DNA of 64,000 nt from JAGOFO01 sp964522105 (GTDB lineage: Bacteria; Myxococcota_A; UBA9042; DTJE01): the NCBI GenBank assembly GCA_964522105.1, contig CAZFVA010000018.1, positions 1-64,000 of the forward strand, read 5' to 3'. Below the pieces are notes generated by a model that had not been told where the DNA came from, did no database searches, and saw only the letters and a program-made list of their open reading frames with translations. Both the position numbers and the translations under genes were made by a program. Each line of letters opens with the position of its first letter. Position 1 is the stretch's first letter. Below are positions 17,278 to 26,682 of the stretch, in pieces.

Positions 17278-20124
17278 TCACCCGCCGAGCAGCGTTTCCA
17301 GGAATGCCTTTGGCGACATCATCAGTACCGTAGTCGTGCAGACCGCGTCGCTTCCTGACACCGTTGCATCGGCCTCGCCGTTCATCGACCACGCGCCTGA
17401 AGCGTTGATGTTCAGCGTCGTGAAGCCTGCATCTGCCGGGTCCAGCGGAACAACCCTCAGTCTCCACGAAGAATCGGCCGTCTGCCCCGGATGGGTAATT
17501 GCGGCCTGCAGGTGAATCAACTGGAACACATCGTCCTTCGCGAACGGGAATCCGGGGATAACCGCTTTTACGCGGAAAGTCACATGCGCATCGAAAGGTA
17601 CCGTACCAAAATCGAAAGGCCACGTTTGCGACGGATCGGTAAAGAATTCCCAGACGTCGATCTGCAGGTACCCTGACTGGCACGTCTGTTTTGTAATCTG
17701 GATGGTCTGGGACAGGATGTCCCTCGGTACCGGCATGTTATTGAATTCCACCGGCGCAAGTATCGGTTGCTCGATCGTGCGGCCCTGCTTGATGACCAGA
17801 CGTTCCGGGTTCGTTGTGCCATCAGCCAGGGACGGCCATCCGGGTGACATGCGCTTGATTTCCACGTCCAGCGTCAGGGTTGACCGCCTTTGAGCCATGA
17901 ACAGCGGTTGATTTCGCAGGTCAAGCCAGTCCGAAGCCATCCGGGACAGGACATCAAGGTAGCTGATAAGCTCGGCATCGCTCAGCAGAACCACCCCTTC
18001 GGCGACCTCGGTCGAATGGCGTATCCGGCTGACGACAGGCGTCCCGGTCCCTGTGCGCCGCACCAGATCGACCTCGGGCAGCGCGTTCGAGCCGGCCGGC
18101 GGGTTGGTGACCGACAGCGCGCCTTTCTGCATGTTGGCGGTCAGGGCGAATAGATCCCCGTCCGGCCGTCGAACCAGTTCCAGCGTCAGCACGCCGTTAG
18201 CGGCTTCACGATCGTCGTCAAAAACCGGGTGCACCAGGACGCCCATGTTGGCGGCCAGGTGGTCTATCCCGGCATTGGCCCGTTCCTGAAAAGCATTAAA
18301 CAGCCAGTACGAAGCCCATACCCGTCGCAGAGCATCTTCGACAGTTTTTGACTGCTTCTTTGCCGACTGCAGCTCGGGATGCAGATATCCGGTGTGCGAT
18401 TCGTAAAGCCCGGCACCGTTAAATCCTTCGACATCTTCCGCTGACGACGACGACCTGAATCGAAGCCCCTGCTTCGGCGCAAGGAAGGCAAATCGTTCAG
18501 ACAGCGCCGCAGTGATTCGTCCCAGGTACGCCGCATCCATCGGGGCGGTCATTATCATTTTCTGCAGGCCGCCGGCGTCAATCGCTTTTCCTATGGCATC
18601 GCCTGCATGGTTCAGCTTTAAAGCGGCCAGCCATTTTTGTGAGGCGTCGCTGTTACCATTGGCCTGAAGCCAGGCGTCCGGTCCTTCGGTAACCGTCAGT
18701 TGAACACGCGAATCTGTCATGTCCGGCATGGCCAGCAATTCGGCGACAGGCGGGTCAAGCGTGGCCATGAATTCAGCGTATCCGCGGACTGTCAGGCCGA
18801 GCGGCTGATCGGGCAGGTCCAGTTCTGCGTAGTTGTGCAGCATCAGGAATCCGGCAGTCTTGCCACCGATCTCCGGCACCAGTGATGACATCTGTTCCCC
18901 GGTGGCGGTCAACGGGTCAAACGTATCCGGCAGCGAAGACACGTCAATCGGGGTGATGTCGGCCTGTCGGGGCGTCAGAAGTGACTGGTAGTGGGTCCAT
19001 TCTGCGCCGCTCATTTCGCGGAACGTGTGGCCTGTCGCCGTGGCCTGCATGACGATTGGGCGTCTATATGATGACCACGTCTCAAATCGCGGGTCGTCCG
19101 CCACGGCCGCCACGTAAATGTTAGGGGTTCCACGGGCTTTGGCCAGTATGCCGATGTGCGAAAGCGGAGTCTGCGGCACAGCCGTGATGATCGCAGCGAC
19201 CGGCGGCAGGTCGTCCGGGATTTCGCGAAGAACCGCGATTGTCTTGGAAATGTCCACAACCGGAACTTCCCCGGCTGGAATGATTTTGACTATGCCGGCA
19301 GCAATTCCCGGATTGTACGTCTGCCAGTCGCCAGGCACCTGCAGTGACTCCCATGTCGTCCAGCGATGCGCCAGTGGGCCGCCCTGCCTGTCAATCTGTA
19401 ACGCGATGTTTTTCTGGGAAGTCGAGCGGACCAGCCAAAGCATCTGATCTCCGACGCCCGGGGGCAGGGCTTCGGTCAGGACTTCAAAAAAGCGGGTCAC
19501 GTCGGCCACGGTCGGCACATCTGTATATTCAAGTTCAAACGCCCATGTTTCACCGGGAAGCTGCCGTCGTGAGTCGGCATCGAAGTGCAGCACCGAACCG
19601 CATCCGAAGAAGCGCAAAATGGTATCGCCCTGATCGTTCGTCCGGTTGAAACTTTTCGTATAGAAGCGCGGCGAGTAAAGGCGCGAGCCTTCAGCCACGA
19701 ACGTAAGGTCGAAAGGCAGGCTGGTCCGGCCTTTTGCCCAGGTAACTATCTCGGCGACTGTCGCGAATGAATTGCCCGACACCGGCCCAAAATCGTACCC
19801 GGGTATCGCGATGCCGTTCAGCAGTGAAAACCACGACCATTCGTCGTGCATCGAATAAAAGGTGGGTTCTTCGAAATGCACTGTAGTGCCGGGACCCTGG
19901 AAGCTGCTCAGGATGAATTTGACCTGGGCAGGTGTGCGTCCGGGGCCGGCGAAGGTCAGGAAGTCCTCGATGGCATTGAATTTCGGGACCGTATGGTCGA
20001 GCCCCTCTTCGATCGTTTCGCCCGATATGTCGCCCGCATCGTCTGCCGGCGCAGAACCGGCGCAGGCCAATGCCATAAGGGCAATTGAAATAATAACTGC
20101 GCCAGTCTTGTTCATACAGAACAT
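17278..20124 (-). CDS. Exported dikinase-like protein: phosphohistidine swivel plus PEP/pyruvate-dikinase ATP-binding domain
   Basis: The 948-residue protein has a signal peptide ending ALMALACAGS, so it is probably a lipoprotein. Three parts are seen. The first is an N-terminal region of unknown fold. Next, near residues 318-340, is a phosphohistidine (swivel) motif TPLSHIGILAKARGTPNIYV. Last, near 560-590, is an ATP-grasp segment LRFRSSSSAEDVEGFNGAGL, typical of the PPDK N-terminal domain. The C-terminal 150 residues are beta-rich. The order, swivel before ATP-binding, matches glucan water dikinase and is the reverse of PEP synthase. No PEP-binding barrel is present. An exported location is odd for an ATP user. 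The true substrate is unknown. Confidence 0.75.
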   Translation of the reverse strand: MFCMNKTGAVIISIALMALACAGSAPADDAGDISGETIEEGLDHTVPKFNAIEDFLTFAGPGRTPAQVKFILSSFQGPGTTVHFEEPTFYSMHDEWSWFSLLNGIAIPGYDFGPVSGNSFATVAEIVTWAKGRTSLPFDLTFVAEGSRLYSPRFYTKSFNRTNDQGDTILRFFGCGSVLHFDADSRRQLPGETWAFELEYTDVPTVADVTRFFEVLTEALPPGVGDQMLWLVRSTSQKNIALQIDRQGGPLAHRWTTWESLQVPGDWQTYNPGIAAGIVKIIPAGEVPVVDISKTIAVLREIPDDLPPVAAIITAVPQTPLSHIGILAKARGTPNIYVAAVADDPRFETWSSYRRPIVMQATATGHTFREMSGAEWTHYQSLLTPRQADITPIDVSSLPDTFDPLTATGEQMSSLVPEIGGKTAGFLMLHNYAELDLPDQPLGLTVRGYAEFMATLDPPVAELLAMPDMTDSRVQLTVTEGPDAWLQANGNSDASQKWLAALKLNHAGDAIGKAIDAGGLQKMIMTAPMDAAYLGRITAALSERFAFLAPKQGLRFRSSSSAEDVEGFNGAGLYESHTGYLHPELQSAKKQSKTVEDALRRVWASYWLFNAFQERANAGIDHLAANMGVLVHPVFDDDREAANGVLTLELVRRPDGDLFALTANMQKGALSVTNPPAGSNALPEVDLVRRTGTGTPVVSRIRHSTEVAEGVVLLSDAELISYLDVLSRMASDWLDLRNQPLFMAQRRSTLTLDVEIKRMSPGWPSLADGTTNPERLVIKQGRTIEQPILAPVEFNNMPVPRDILSQTIQITKQTCQSGYLQIDVWEFFTDPSQTWPFDFGTVPFDAHVTFRVKAVIPGFPFAKDDVFQLIHLQAAITHPGQTADSSWRLRVVPLDPADAGFTTLNINASGAWSMNGEADATVSGSDAVCTTTVLMMSPKAFLETLLGG

Positions 20125-20275
20125 GGTTTTCCCCGGATTCGGTTATCCGGCAATGTGTCTTGATATGTATTCTACACATATGGATGACAAATTATTAGTT
20201 GGCATGGACAGTTACACAGACGTCAGGCAGGCGTTGGTACCGGCGCCGACAGACGTTGCCACCCTGTCCCCGCCC

Positions 20276-20305
20276 TTGACGAAAAGGGCATTCTTCACGT
20301 ATAAG
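20276..20305 (+). promoter_or_regulatory. Sigma70-type promoter for ffh
   Basis: TTGACG (20276-20281) is separated by 18 bp from TATAAG (20300-20305), 75 bp before the ffh ATG. Both hexamers match consensus in five of six positions. Confidence 0.65.
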
Positions 20306-20379
20306 CAATAACCCGGAAAGCCTTATTTTTCGGCGGGAAACGGTTCGGAAACTGACATCGAAACGGGGAAATCTGCTTT

Positions 20380-21927
20380 ATGTTCGACGTTCTGACGAAA
20401 GGATTCCGGGGTGCCCGGGCAAAGCTGCAGGGCAAGGCAATAATTGACGAGGCCGCGATATCCGATATTTTGCGGGATATCCGCATTTCACTGCTTGAAG
20501 CTGACGTCGCGCTGCCCGTCGTTAACGCGTTTTTAGACCGCGTCCGCGAAAAGGCACTTGGCGAAGTCGTACAGGTCAAGTTCAAGGAAAAGGGCCGCGC
20601 TCAGGAAATCAGCCCTGCCGAGCACTTCATCAAGCTTTGCCATGACGAACTGATCGCCTTGATGGGCGACGGTGAACGCGATCTTGTGTGGGCGAAGGAC
20701 GGTCGTCCGACTATCGTCATGATGGTCGGTCTTCACGGTACCGGAAAGACGACGACGGCAGCTAAGCTGGCGAAACTTCTGAAGGATCAGAAGAAAAAGC
20801 CGATGCTGGTCGCGGCCGACATATACCGCCCGGCAGCCATCGATCAGTTGAAGATCCTTGGTAACAAGATCGGTGTGCCGGTGTACAGCGTTGACGGCAT
20901 GTCGCCGCCGGACCTGTGCCACTCGTCGATAAAGTACGCCGCTGAACATAACTGCAACGTCATCATTTTTGATACAGCCGGTCGTCTTGCGATTGATGAG
21001 CCCCTCATGGAGGAGCTGACCCAGATAAAGCTGCGGACGAAGCCGACCAACATATTCCTGGTCGTTGACGCCATGATCGGTCAGGACTCGGTCCGCATGG
21101 CATCCGAGTTTGACAAGCGCCTGGATATCACCGGCGTCATCATGACCAAGATGGACGGCGATGCACGTGGCGGCGCCGCCCTGTCAGTCAAGGGTGTCAC
21201 CGGCAAGCCGATCGTGTTTGCCGGTATGGGCGAAGGCCTGGACAAGCTGGAAGCGTTCCGCCCCGATGGCGTTGCCACCAGAATCCTCGGTTTTGGCGAT
21301 GTGGTCGGGCTGGTCAAGGACTTTGAAAAGGTCGTTGACGAGCAGAAGGCCGAAGAAGACGCCCTCAAGATGCTGAAAGGGGAATTCAACCTCTATCAGT
21401 TCCTGGATCAGATCAAAGCCATCCAGCAGATGGGCTCGCTGAAAAGCACGCTTGAAAAGCTGCCGTTCTTCCATGACATGGTGCCCGAAGGCGCGGCCGT
21501 TGATGAAAAGGTTCTTGGTCGCATCGAGGCCATGATCCATTCCATGACGCCTGATGAACGCAATAATCCCAAAATTATCACGCAATGCAAGAACGACAGC
21601 CGCGCTAAACGAATCGCGCGCGGTTCCGGTCGCAAACCTGAAGAAGTTAAAGACCTTGTGTCGCGTTTCGAAACGATGCGCGAAGTGATGAAGCGCGTCG
21701 GCAAGCATCCGGCTTTGCTCGGCCGTCTGCCCGGTTTCCGTGAAGCGATGGACCTGGCCCGGTCGCGTGGCGAAAATGTTGATGAATTCATGGCCGGTGA
21801 CGCGGCTTCCCGTGGGCTGATGCAGCCATACGGACAGCCACGTAAGGCGACGTCCAACGCAGATAAAGAGAAGCGCCGTAAGAAGGAAAAGGAAGCACGC
21901 AAACAGCGCAAAAAAGGCAGAAAATAA
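20380..21927 (+). CDS. ffh: Signal recognition particle protein Ffh (SRP54)
   Basis: This 515-residue GTPase targets ribosome-nascent-chain complexes to FtsY and the membrane. An N-terminal four-helix domain precedes G1 GLHGTGKTT (117-125; usually GLQGSGKTT). The later G motifs are DTAGRL, TKMDGDARGGAAL and GMGEGLDKLE. The methionine-rich M domain (SMTPDERNNPKI, SRAKRIARGSGRKPEEV) is complete. The tail is a strongly basic Lys/Arg-rich stretch. The stop TAA overlaps the start of the next gene (TAATG), indicating coupling. The 4.5S RNA gene is not seen here. Confidence 0.96.
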   Translation: MFDVLTKGFRGARAKLQGKAIIDEAAISDILRDIRISLLEADVALPVVNAFLDRVREKALGEVVQVKFKEKGRAQEISPAEHFIKLCHDELIALMGDGERDLVWAKDGRPTIVMMVGLHGTGKTTTAAKLAKLLKDQKKKPMLVAADIYRPAAIDQLKILGNKIGVPVYSVDGMSPPDLCHSSIKYAAEHNCNVIIFDTAGRLAIDEPLMEELTQIKLRTKPTNIFLVVDAMIGQDSVRMASEFDKRLDITGVIMTKMDGDARGGAALSVKGVTGKPIVFAGMGEGLDKLEAFRPDGVATRILGFGDVVGLVKDFEKVVDEQKAEEDALKMLKGEFNLYQFLDQIKAIQQMGSLKSTLEKLPFFHDMVPEGAAVDEKVLGRIEAMIHSMTPDERNNPKIITQCKNDSRAKRIARGSGRKPEEVKDLVSRFETMREVMKRVGKHPALLGRLPGFREAMDLARSRGENVDEFMAGDAASRGLMQPYGQPRKATSNADKEKRRKKEKEARKQRKKGRK

Positions 21928-22502
21928 TGAAGTTTTCACGGGTTCAGTCGCTTCTTGCTGTGACAGTCGTCGCGCTGATCGCGGGACCCGTTTTCGCCAG
22001 TCTTGTCAGTGCCAGACCTACTTCGGATGTCAAAAGTCAGGACGTGATGAGGGTGCTTGAATATAAGGGCGACCCGCAGCCTGCTGATTTCAAGGAGTGC
22101 GGTTCAGGGGTTGACTCTGTGTTGGTCGACATACTGTCCGGTCGCCGGGTCAAGACCGAAATTCGCGTCCGGGCGGCGCGTGCTCTTTCCTGGTACAAGG
22201 GGTCCAGAAGTCGCATGGTTCTGACTTCCACAATGACTACCCCCGATGAAGACGTAGATGTCCGGGCCGCCTGCATGAGTGCCCTTGCCAGGTTGATCGG
22301 CTTCGAAGCGATTGATGACCTGAAGCCGTGGTTAAAGGATAAAGCACCGACTATACGGGCAGGTGCTGCAACGGCCCTTGCGGTCGTCGGGGGACCGAAG
22401 GCCCGCCAGATATTGCTTGATACGATAGCGCATGAAACCAATCTTGAAGTCCGTATGTTGATGGACGAAGCCCTGAACAGAATGGGCAAGACTGATAAAT
22501 AA
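21927..22502 (+). CDS. Exported HEAT-repeat protein
   Basis: The 191-residue protein begins with a signal peptide (LLAVTVVALIAGPVFASLVSA). HEAT/PBS-type helical repeats follow: VRAARALSWYKGSRSRMV, VRAACMSALARLIGFEAIDD, IRAGAATALAVVGGPKARQ, then VRMLMDEALNRMG. Such repeats form a solenoid for protein contact. No catalytic residues are evident. It starts inside the stop codon of ffh. The link to protein targeting is positional only. It resembles the C-terminal repeat region of the lipoprotein at 10106. Confidence 0.75.
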   Translation: MKFSRVQSLLAVTVVALIAGPVFASLVSARPTSDVKSQDVMRVLEYKGDPQPADFKECGSGVDSVLVDILSGRRVKTEIRVRAARALSWYKGSRSRMVLTSTMTTPDEDVDVRAACMSALARLIGFEAIDDLKPWLKDKAPTIRAGAATALAVVGGPKARQILLDTIAHETNLEVRMLMDEALNRMGKTDK

Positions 22503-22525
22503 TCCGTGAAATACAGGGGGTTATC

Positions 22526-23410
22526 TTGGGTAAAGACGTATTGAAGCTTGAAGGCGTCATTACAGCCCTTATCACGCCGTTTCTGCCTGATGGCAGCATT
22601 GATTTCCCGGCCCTGCGCCGTCTTGTTGAAACCCAGATTGAATGCGGCGTTGGTGGCCTTGTGGCCTGCGGGACGACGGCAGAAACGCCGGCGCTGAGTC
22701 ACAGTGAATATGATCAGGTAATCAAAACGGTTGTTGATGTGGTCGGTGGTCGCGTTCCTGTGCTTGTCGGGACCGGCACTTACAACACTCAGGACACTAT
22801 TGATAAGACGGCCCGTGCGGCTGAACTTGGCGCAGATGCGGCACTGGTCGTGACGCCGTATTACAGCAAGCCGCAACAGCAGGGCATGAAGGACCATTTC
22901 CGGGCTGTCGTCGCCAACGGTGGGCTGCCTGTCGTCATTTACAATATTCCGGGGCGCAGTGTTGTGAATCTGCTGCCGGCTGCAATCATTGAGCTGGCGC
23001 AGGACCCGCGTTTCATCGGCGTCAAGGAAGCGGCCGGGTCGGTCACACAACTCAGGGACATCGTCTGTGGCGTTTCGCCTGATTTTGCAGTGCTTGGCGG
23101 TGATGACGGCCTGTGCCTGCCGTTTTATTCGGTCGGTGCGTGTGGCCTTGTTTCTGTCGCGTCAAACGTCGCGTGCAGTCAGATGGTCCGCCTGTGGAAT
23201 CTGTGGAAGAGTGGCGACGCGAAAGGCGCCGCCGAACTGGATCGCCGCCTGACCCCGCTTTACGCTGCACTGTTCATCGAAACCAGCCCGGCCCCCTGCA
23301 AGGCCCTGGCCGAACACCTCGGTATCTGCTCAAGTCTGGTCCGCACACCACTGTCCCAGGCCACCGAAGCCACCCGCAAAGCTGTCGTGGATGCGTACAA
23401 ACTGCTGTAG
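22526..23410 (+). CDS. dapA: 4-hydroxy-tetrahydrodipicolinate synthase
   Basis: The 294-residue TIM-barrel enzyme condenses pyruvate with aspartate semialdehyde in lysine and diaminopimelate synthesis. Visible features are ITALITPFLPDGSIDFPAL, the substrate loop GTTAETPAL, Tyr in YNIPGRSVVNL (139) and the Schiff-base Lys in IGVKEAAGS (K167). It starts at TTG 22526, with CAGGGGG 5 bp upstream; no ATG fits the N-terminus better. It lies 23 bp after the HEAT gene and is probably in the ffh transcript. Its end faces gatD. Confidence 0.94.
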   Translation: MGKDVLKLEGVITALITPFLPDGSIDFPALRRLVETQIECGVGGLVACGTTAETPALSHSEYDQVIKTVVDVVGGRVPVLVGTGTYNTQDTIDKTARAAELGADAALVVTPYYSKPQQQGMKDHFRAVVANGGLPVVIYNIPGRSVVNLLPAAIIELAQDPRFIGVKEAAGSVTQLRDIVCGVSPDFAVLGGDDGLCLPFYSVGACGLVSVASNVACSQMVRLWNLWKSGDAKGAAELDRRLTPLYAALFIETSPAPCKALAEHLGICSSLVRTPLSQATEATRKAVVDAYKLL

Positions 23411-23461
23411 TCGGGTTCTTAACTAATTAGTAATATTAGATTTTCGGTGCGATATCGGTGA

Positions 23462-24847
23462 TTACATCCGGTGATTCTTGATGAATCTTTCGATGTCCGG
23501 CAGGCCGCCCTGATATATCAGGTAGCCGTCCGGCGGTTCGCGCGGGGTTATCTCGCCGGCGATCGGGGTCAGCATCAGACGCTTCACTTCTTCGCGCTCA
23601 TTTGAGTGGGCCAGCGCCCAGTTCAGCTTCATGAACGCTACTTCTGGAAGCATGTTTCCGCACGGCACAATCCCCATGTCCATCAGGTCGCGGCCGGTGT
23701 CATAAACATACATCTGCACATAGCCCCACAGCGTCTGCACAGTCATGAATATGTGAACGCCGGCGGCGATTGCCCGCTTGATGGCCGGGTAAACCGGCTT
23801 GTTGATATGGCCCAGTCCGGTACCGGCAATAACGATTCCCTTGTACCCGTTATCTACCAGTGAATCGACCATGTCAGGTTTCATGCCGGGGTAGTAATAC
23901 AGAATCGTCGAGCTGTTGTCGTAAACGGCATCAAGGATGACGTTGTTGTCTGTGCGGCGCTTTTTGTAGTCGCCACGCAGCGGTGTGACCTTTTCGCGGC
24001 TGACAGTCGCGACCGGGATGTCGCCGATCGTTCTGAACGTTGACCGGTACGACGAGTGCATCTTGCGGACGCGTGTGCCACGGTGAAGCAGGCCGTATTC
24101 GTCCGATGTCGGCCCGAACATGCAGACCATCGTTTCGGCAATATCTGAATATCCTGCGGTTTTCGTCGCATGAATCAGGTTCAAGGCCGCATCGGATGAC
24201 GGGCGGTCAGACGAACGTTGACTTCCGACCATGACGATCGGCACTGGTGAATTTTGAACCATGAACGACAGGATGGCGGACGTGTGGTGCATCGTGTCAG
24301 TTCCGTGACCAATGACGATACCGGCAACGCCTTTGCGAATTTCGTTGGCGACGGCGGTGGCCAGTCCGATGTACTGTTCCGGCCCCATGTTTTCAGAAAA
24401 CACGCCGTACAGCTTTTCAGTCCGCAGGTTGCAGACGTCGGCCAGTTCGGGAACAGATCCGTACAGTTCGCCCGGTGAAAACGCCGGAATAACTGCGCCG
24501 GTCCGGTAGTCCAGCCGGGACGCAATCGTTCCGCCGGTACCGAACAGCGTGACGTTCGGCTTGGCCGGGTCGAACGGGAATTCCTTTTCCGGGATCTTGT
24601 AGTGCGCTTCCTTGTTGCCGAACGACTTGAATTCAGTGATTGAATCAACTGAAATGCCGACGTTGTAACCGGTGTCCAGCTTCAAGACTATGTGGCTGTC
24701 GTCCGCCGTTTCGCTTCTGGGAAGGATAAGGCCGCGGAATTCACCGAACTTGGATTTGACCTCGACGTCTTCCCAGACGCCGACGTTCAATTTTTCCAGC
24801 AGGGCCTTTCCCGGCCCGCGATATCCTTTCATATCAGGTGTGCTCAT
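23462..24847 (-). CDS. gatD: Glutamyl-tRNA(Gln) amidotransferase subunit D (archaeal type, asparaginase-like)
   Basis: The 461-residue protein has a GatD-type N-terminal domain of about 90 residues (GYRGPGKALLEKLNVG). An L-asparaginase-like domain follows, with VTLFGTGGTIASRLDY (catalytic Thr about 104) and VIGHGTDTMHHT (Thr183, Asp184). SDRPSSDAALNL and KMHSSYRSTFRTI are also there. GatD releases ammonia from glutamine for GatE, which amidates Glu-tRNA(Gln). This heterodimer is known mainly from Archaea; most bacteria use GatCAB. The N-terminal domain separates it from AnsA/AnsB asparaginases. It overlaps gatE by ATGA. Confidence 0.92.
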   Translation of the reverse strand: MSTPDMKGYRGPGKALLEKLNVGVWEDVEVKSKFGEFRGLILPRSETADDSHIVLKLDTGYNVGISVDSITEFKSFGNKEAHYKIPEKEFPFDPAKPNVTLFGTGGTIASRLDYRTGAVIPAFSPGELYGSVPELADVCNLRTEKLYGVFSENMGPEQYIGLATAVANEIRKGVAGIVIGHGTDTMHHTSAILSFMVQNSPVPIVMVGSQRSSDRPSSDAALNLIHATKTAGYSDIAETMVCMFGPTSDEYGLLHRGTRVRKMHSSYRSTFRTIGDIPVATVSREKVTPLRGDYKKRRTDNNVILDAVYDNSSTILYYYPGMKPDMVDSLVDNGYKGIVIAGTGLGHINKPVYPAIKRAIAAGVHIFMTVQTLWGYVQMYVYDTGRDLMDMGIVPCGNMLPEVAFMKLNWALAHSNEREEVKRLMLTPIAGEITPREPPDGYLIYQGGLPDIERFIKNHRM

Positions 24848-26571
24848 TTCGCCACCCCCACGTTCTTAACGGTCCAGTACATGTTGTGGCCAAGAGCACC
24901 GGCCAGGATTGCCGCAGCGTCTTTCTGTTTCAGGTCTTCTTTACCCGCAAACAGGTTGACCAGGAAATCTGCGTTGACCCCGGATACATCGACCTTGTTT
25001 TTTGCAAGCCACGGAATCTGGTCAAGCAGCAGGTACGCAAGAATTGAAGGCTTCACGGCAACTTTGTCGACAACAGCGTCAAAGTCAATGAACCGGTCAG
25101 TCGTGAACAGTCTGTCCATCTGTTCGGGACTCAGGCCCATCGCCAGATACTTGTTTTCCTTTTCCCAAAGTGGTTCAGGACAAAGCGCCCGTTCGCGGGC
25201 GAAGTCTTCTTCCGTCAGCACGATCGGGGGCAGGTCAGTGTCGGGATACATGCGGTTCGGCCCTGGAAGCAGGCGCTCGAAGCACGTCCCACCGTTACGC
25301 AGCGACTTTCTGGTTTCACGTGGAACACCGACTAAAGCTTCCTGCATGCGCAGGCGGACTTCCTTCATGGCGGTTTCGACGTCGTTGCGTGCCCCGGCGA
25401 CCATTACGACGCAGTCCTGAGAGTCGGCCCCGGCCAACACCCGTACTTTGTCGAAAAGGTCAGAGTATTCGAAGGCTTGCGGATTGTCCGAGCTGAGCAT
25501 GTTTGGATTGCGGTCGATGCATGCGACTACGCGGATGCGGTCAGCCACTTCTGATCCGAACGTGCGGTTCGGTCCGGTCGGGTAAGCCAGTATGCCGCTG
25601 CAGCGCTTCAGAACTATGGCCGATGCGCCAACGCCTGCGCCCCAGCGGGTTGCAAACGCGGGATGCGGGTCATTTCTGACCAGATCTGTGATTTCCACAA
25701 CTGTTTCAAAGGAATTCCCGTCAACGCCAAGCATCAGCAGCTTATCCCGGATTTCCAGCAAAGCTTTCTGGCGAAGAGCTTCGTAGTGTACCAGGGCCGG
25801 GATTTGTCGAATCGACGGAACGCCCTTGATTTCAGCTCTTACGCCCCCGGTGATGGAGACGTTGACGTCCTGGCGTGCGCGACCGTAGCCGGTACGGCAG
25901 ACGCCTGAAAGGTGACACGTGCGCCTGATGGCTTTGACAACCTTCGCCACGTCAAGCGGGGTGTGCATCTCAGCTTCGGTCACGATTTCGATAAGCGGAA
26001 TCGACAGGCGGTCGGTGATGTATGTTCTTCTGTGGCCATGGTCCGAAATCTCGCGGCAGGCGTCTTCTTCCAGGCCGAGCTGCCTGATGCCGATGCGTTT
26101 GCCATCAACTATCATGTAGCCGTTGATGCCCAGGATCGTCGTACGCTGGAACCCTGTCGGGATTGACCCGTCAAGGTACTGCTTTCTGATGATGTGGATT
26201 TCGTTGACCAGTGACAGGTTCAGAATCAGCCCCATGCGCATCGCCTTGTTCAAGGCTTCGCGGTTTAACGCAAACGGCGGGGCGTCATCGATTTCGTATG
26301 TACAGACCGTGTCACGGTTCAAACGGTAAAGGATTTCCTTTTTTGTTTTGAATTCCATGAGCGCGGTCGGGTCGTACTCGCCGAGTTCCGACAGAGTTGG
26401 GCGCATATGTCTAAGGATTTCGGCATGATAGACGTCGCTGTAGGGCTCGACAGGGCACTTGCAGAAAAGCTTGTGCTTCGTGTGGAGCTGCCGGTGCATC
26501 TCAATGCCGCACATCAGGCCGAGTTTCTTGTAGAACTCGGGCTCAGCGAATCGGATTCCGGGCTTCTTCAT
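24844..26571 (-). CDS. gatE: Glutamyl-tRNA(Gln) amidotransferase subunit E (archaeal type)
   Basis: The 575-residue subunit has the GatB/GatE kinase-like cradle: MCGIEMHRQLHTKHKLFCKC, RHMRPTLSELGEYD and IGIRQLGLEEDACR. DRLSIPLIEIVTEAEMHTP, GRARQDVNVSI and GVRAEIKGVPS also belong to it. A GatE-specific AspRS-like insertion spans roughly residues 300-425 and includes the tract GPNRTFGSEVADRIR. A C-terminal helical/YqeY-like tail is present. It activates the gamma-carboxylate of Glu-tRNA(Gln) with ATP and amidates it. GGAG lies 8 bp before the ATG. It precedes and overlaps gatD; base composition resembles the flanks, so any transfer is not recent. Confidence 0.92.
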   Translation of the reverse strand: MKKPGIRFAEPEFYKKLGLMCGIEMHRQLHTKHKLFCKCPVEPYSDVYHAEILRHMRPTLSELGEYDPTALMEFKTKKEILYRLNRDTVCTYEIDDAPPFALNREALNKAMRMGLILNLSLVNEIHIIRKQYLDGSIPTGFQRTTILGINGYMIVDGKRIGIRQLGLEEDACREISDHGHRRTYITDRLSIPLIEIVTEAEMHTPLDVAKVVKAIRRTCHLSGVCRTGYGRARQDVNVSITGGVRAEIKGVPSIRQIPALVHYEALRQKALLEIRDKLLMLGVDGNSFETVVEITDLVRNDPHPAFATRWGAGVGASAIVLKRCSGILAYPTGPNRTFGSEVADRIRVVACIDRNPNMLSSDNPQAFEYSDLFDKVRVLAGADSQDCVVMVAGARNDVETAMKEVRLRMQEALVGVPRETRKSLRNGGTCFERLLPGPNRMYPDTDLPPIVLTEEDFARERALCPEPLWEKENKYLAMGLSPEQMDRLFTTDRFIDFDAVVDKVAVKPSILAYLLLDQIPWLAKNKVDVSGVNADFLVNLFAGKEDLKQKDAAAILAGALGHNMYWTVKNVGVAK

Positions 26572-26682
26572 TCACAATCTCCATTTGTGCAAGGAATTAT
26601 GGTTCCTGGCCGGGACGGATGGTATCAGGGATTTGCCCGCGGGTTAAGGGGTGAACTGCCCAAAATGCAGGTAAACGACATG

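Noticed and set aside
20180..20311. Possible 43-residue peptide upstream of ffh
   Set aside because: It covers the ffh promoter (TTGACG-18-TATAAG), has no ribosome site and looks unlike any protein.
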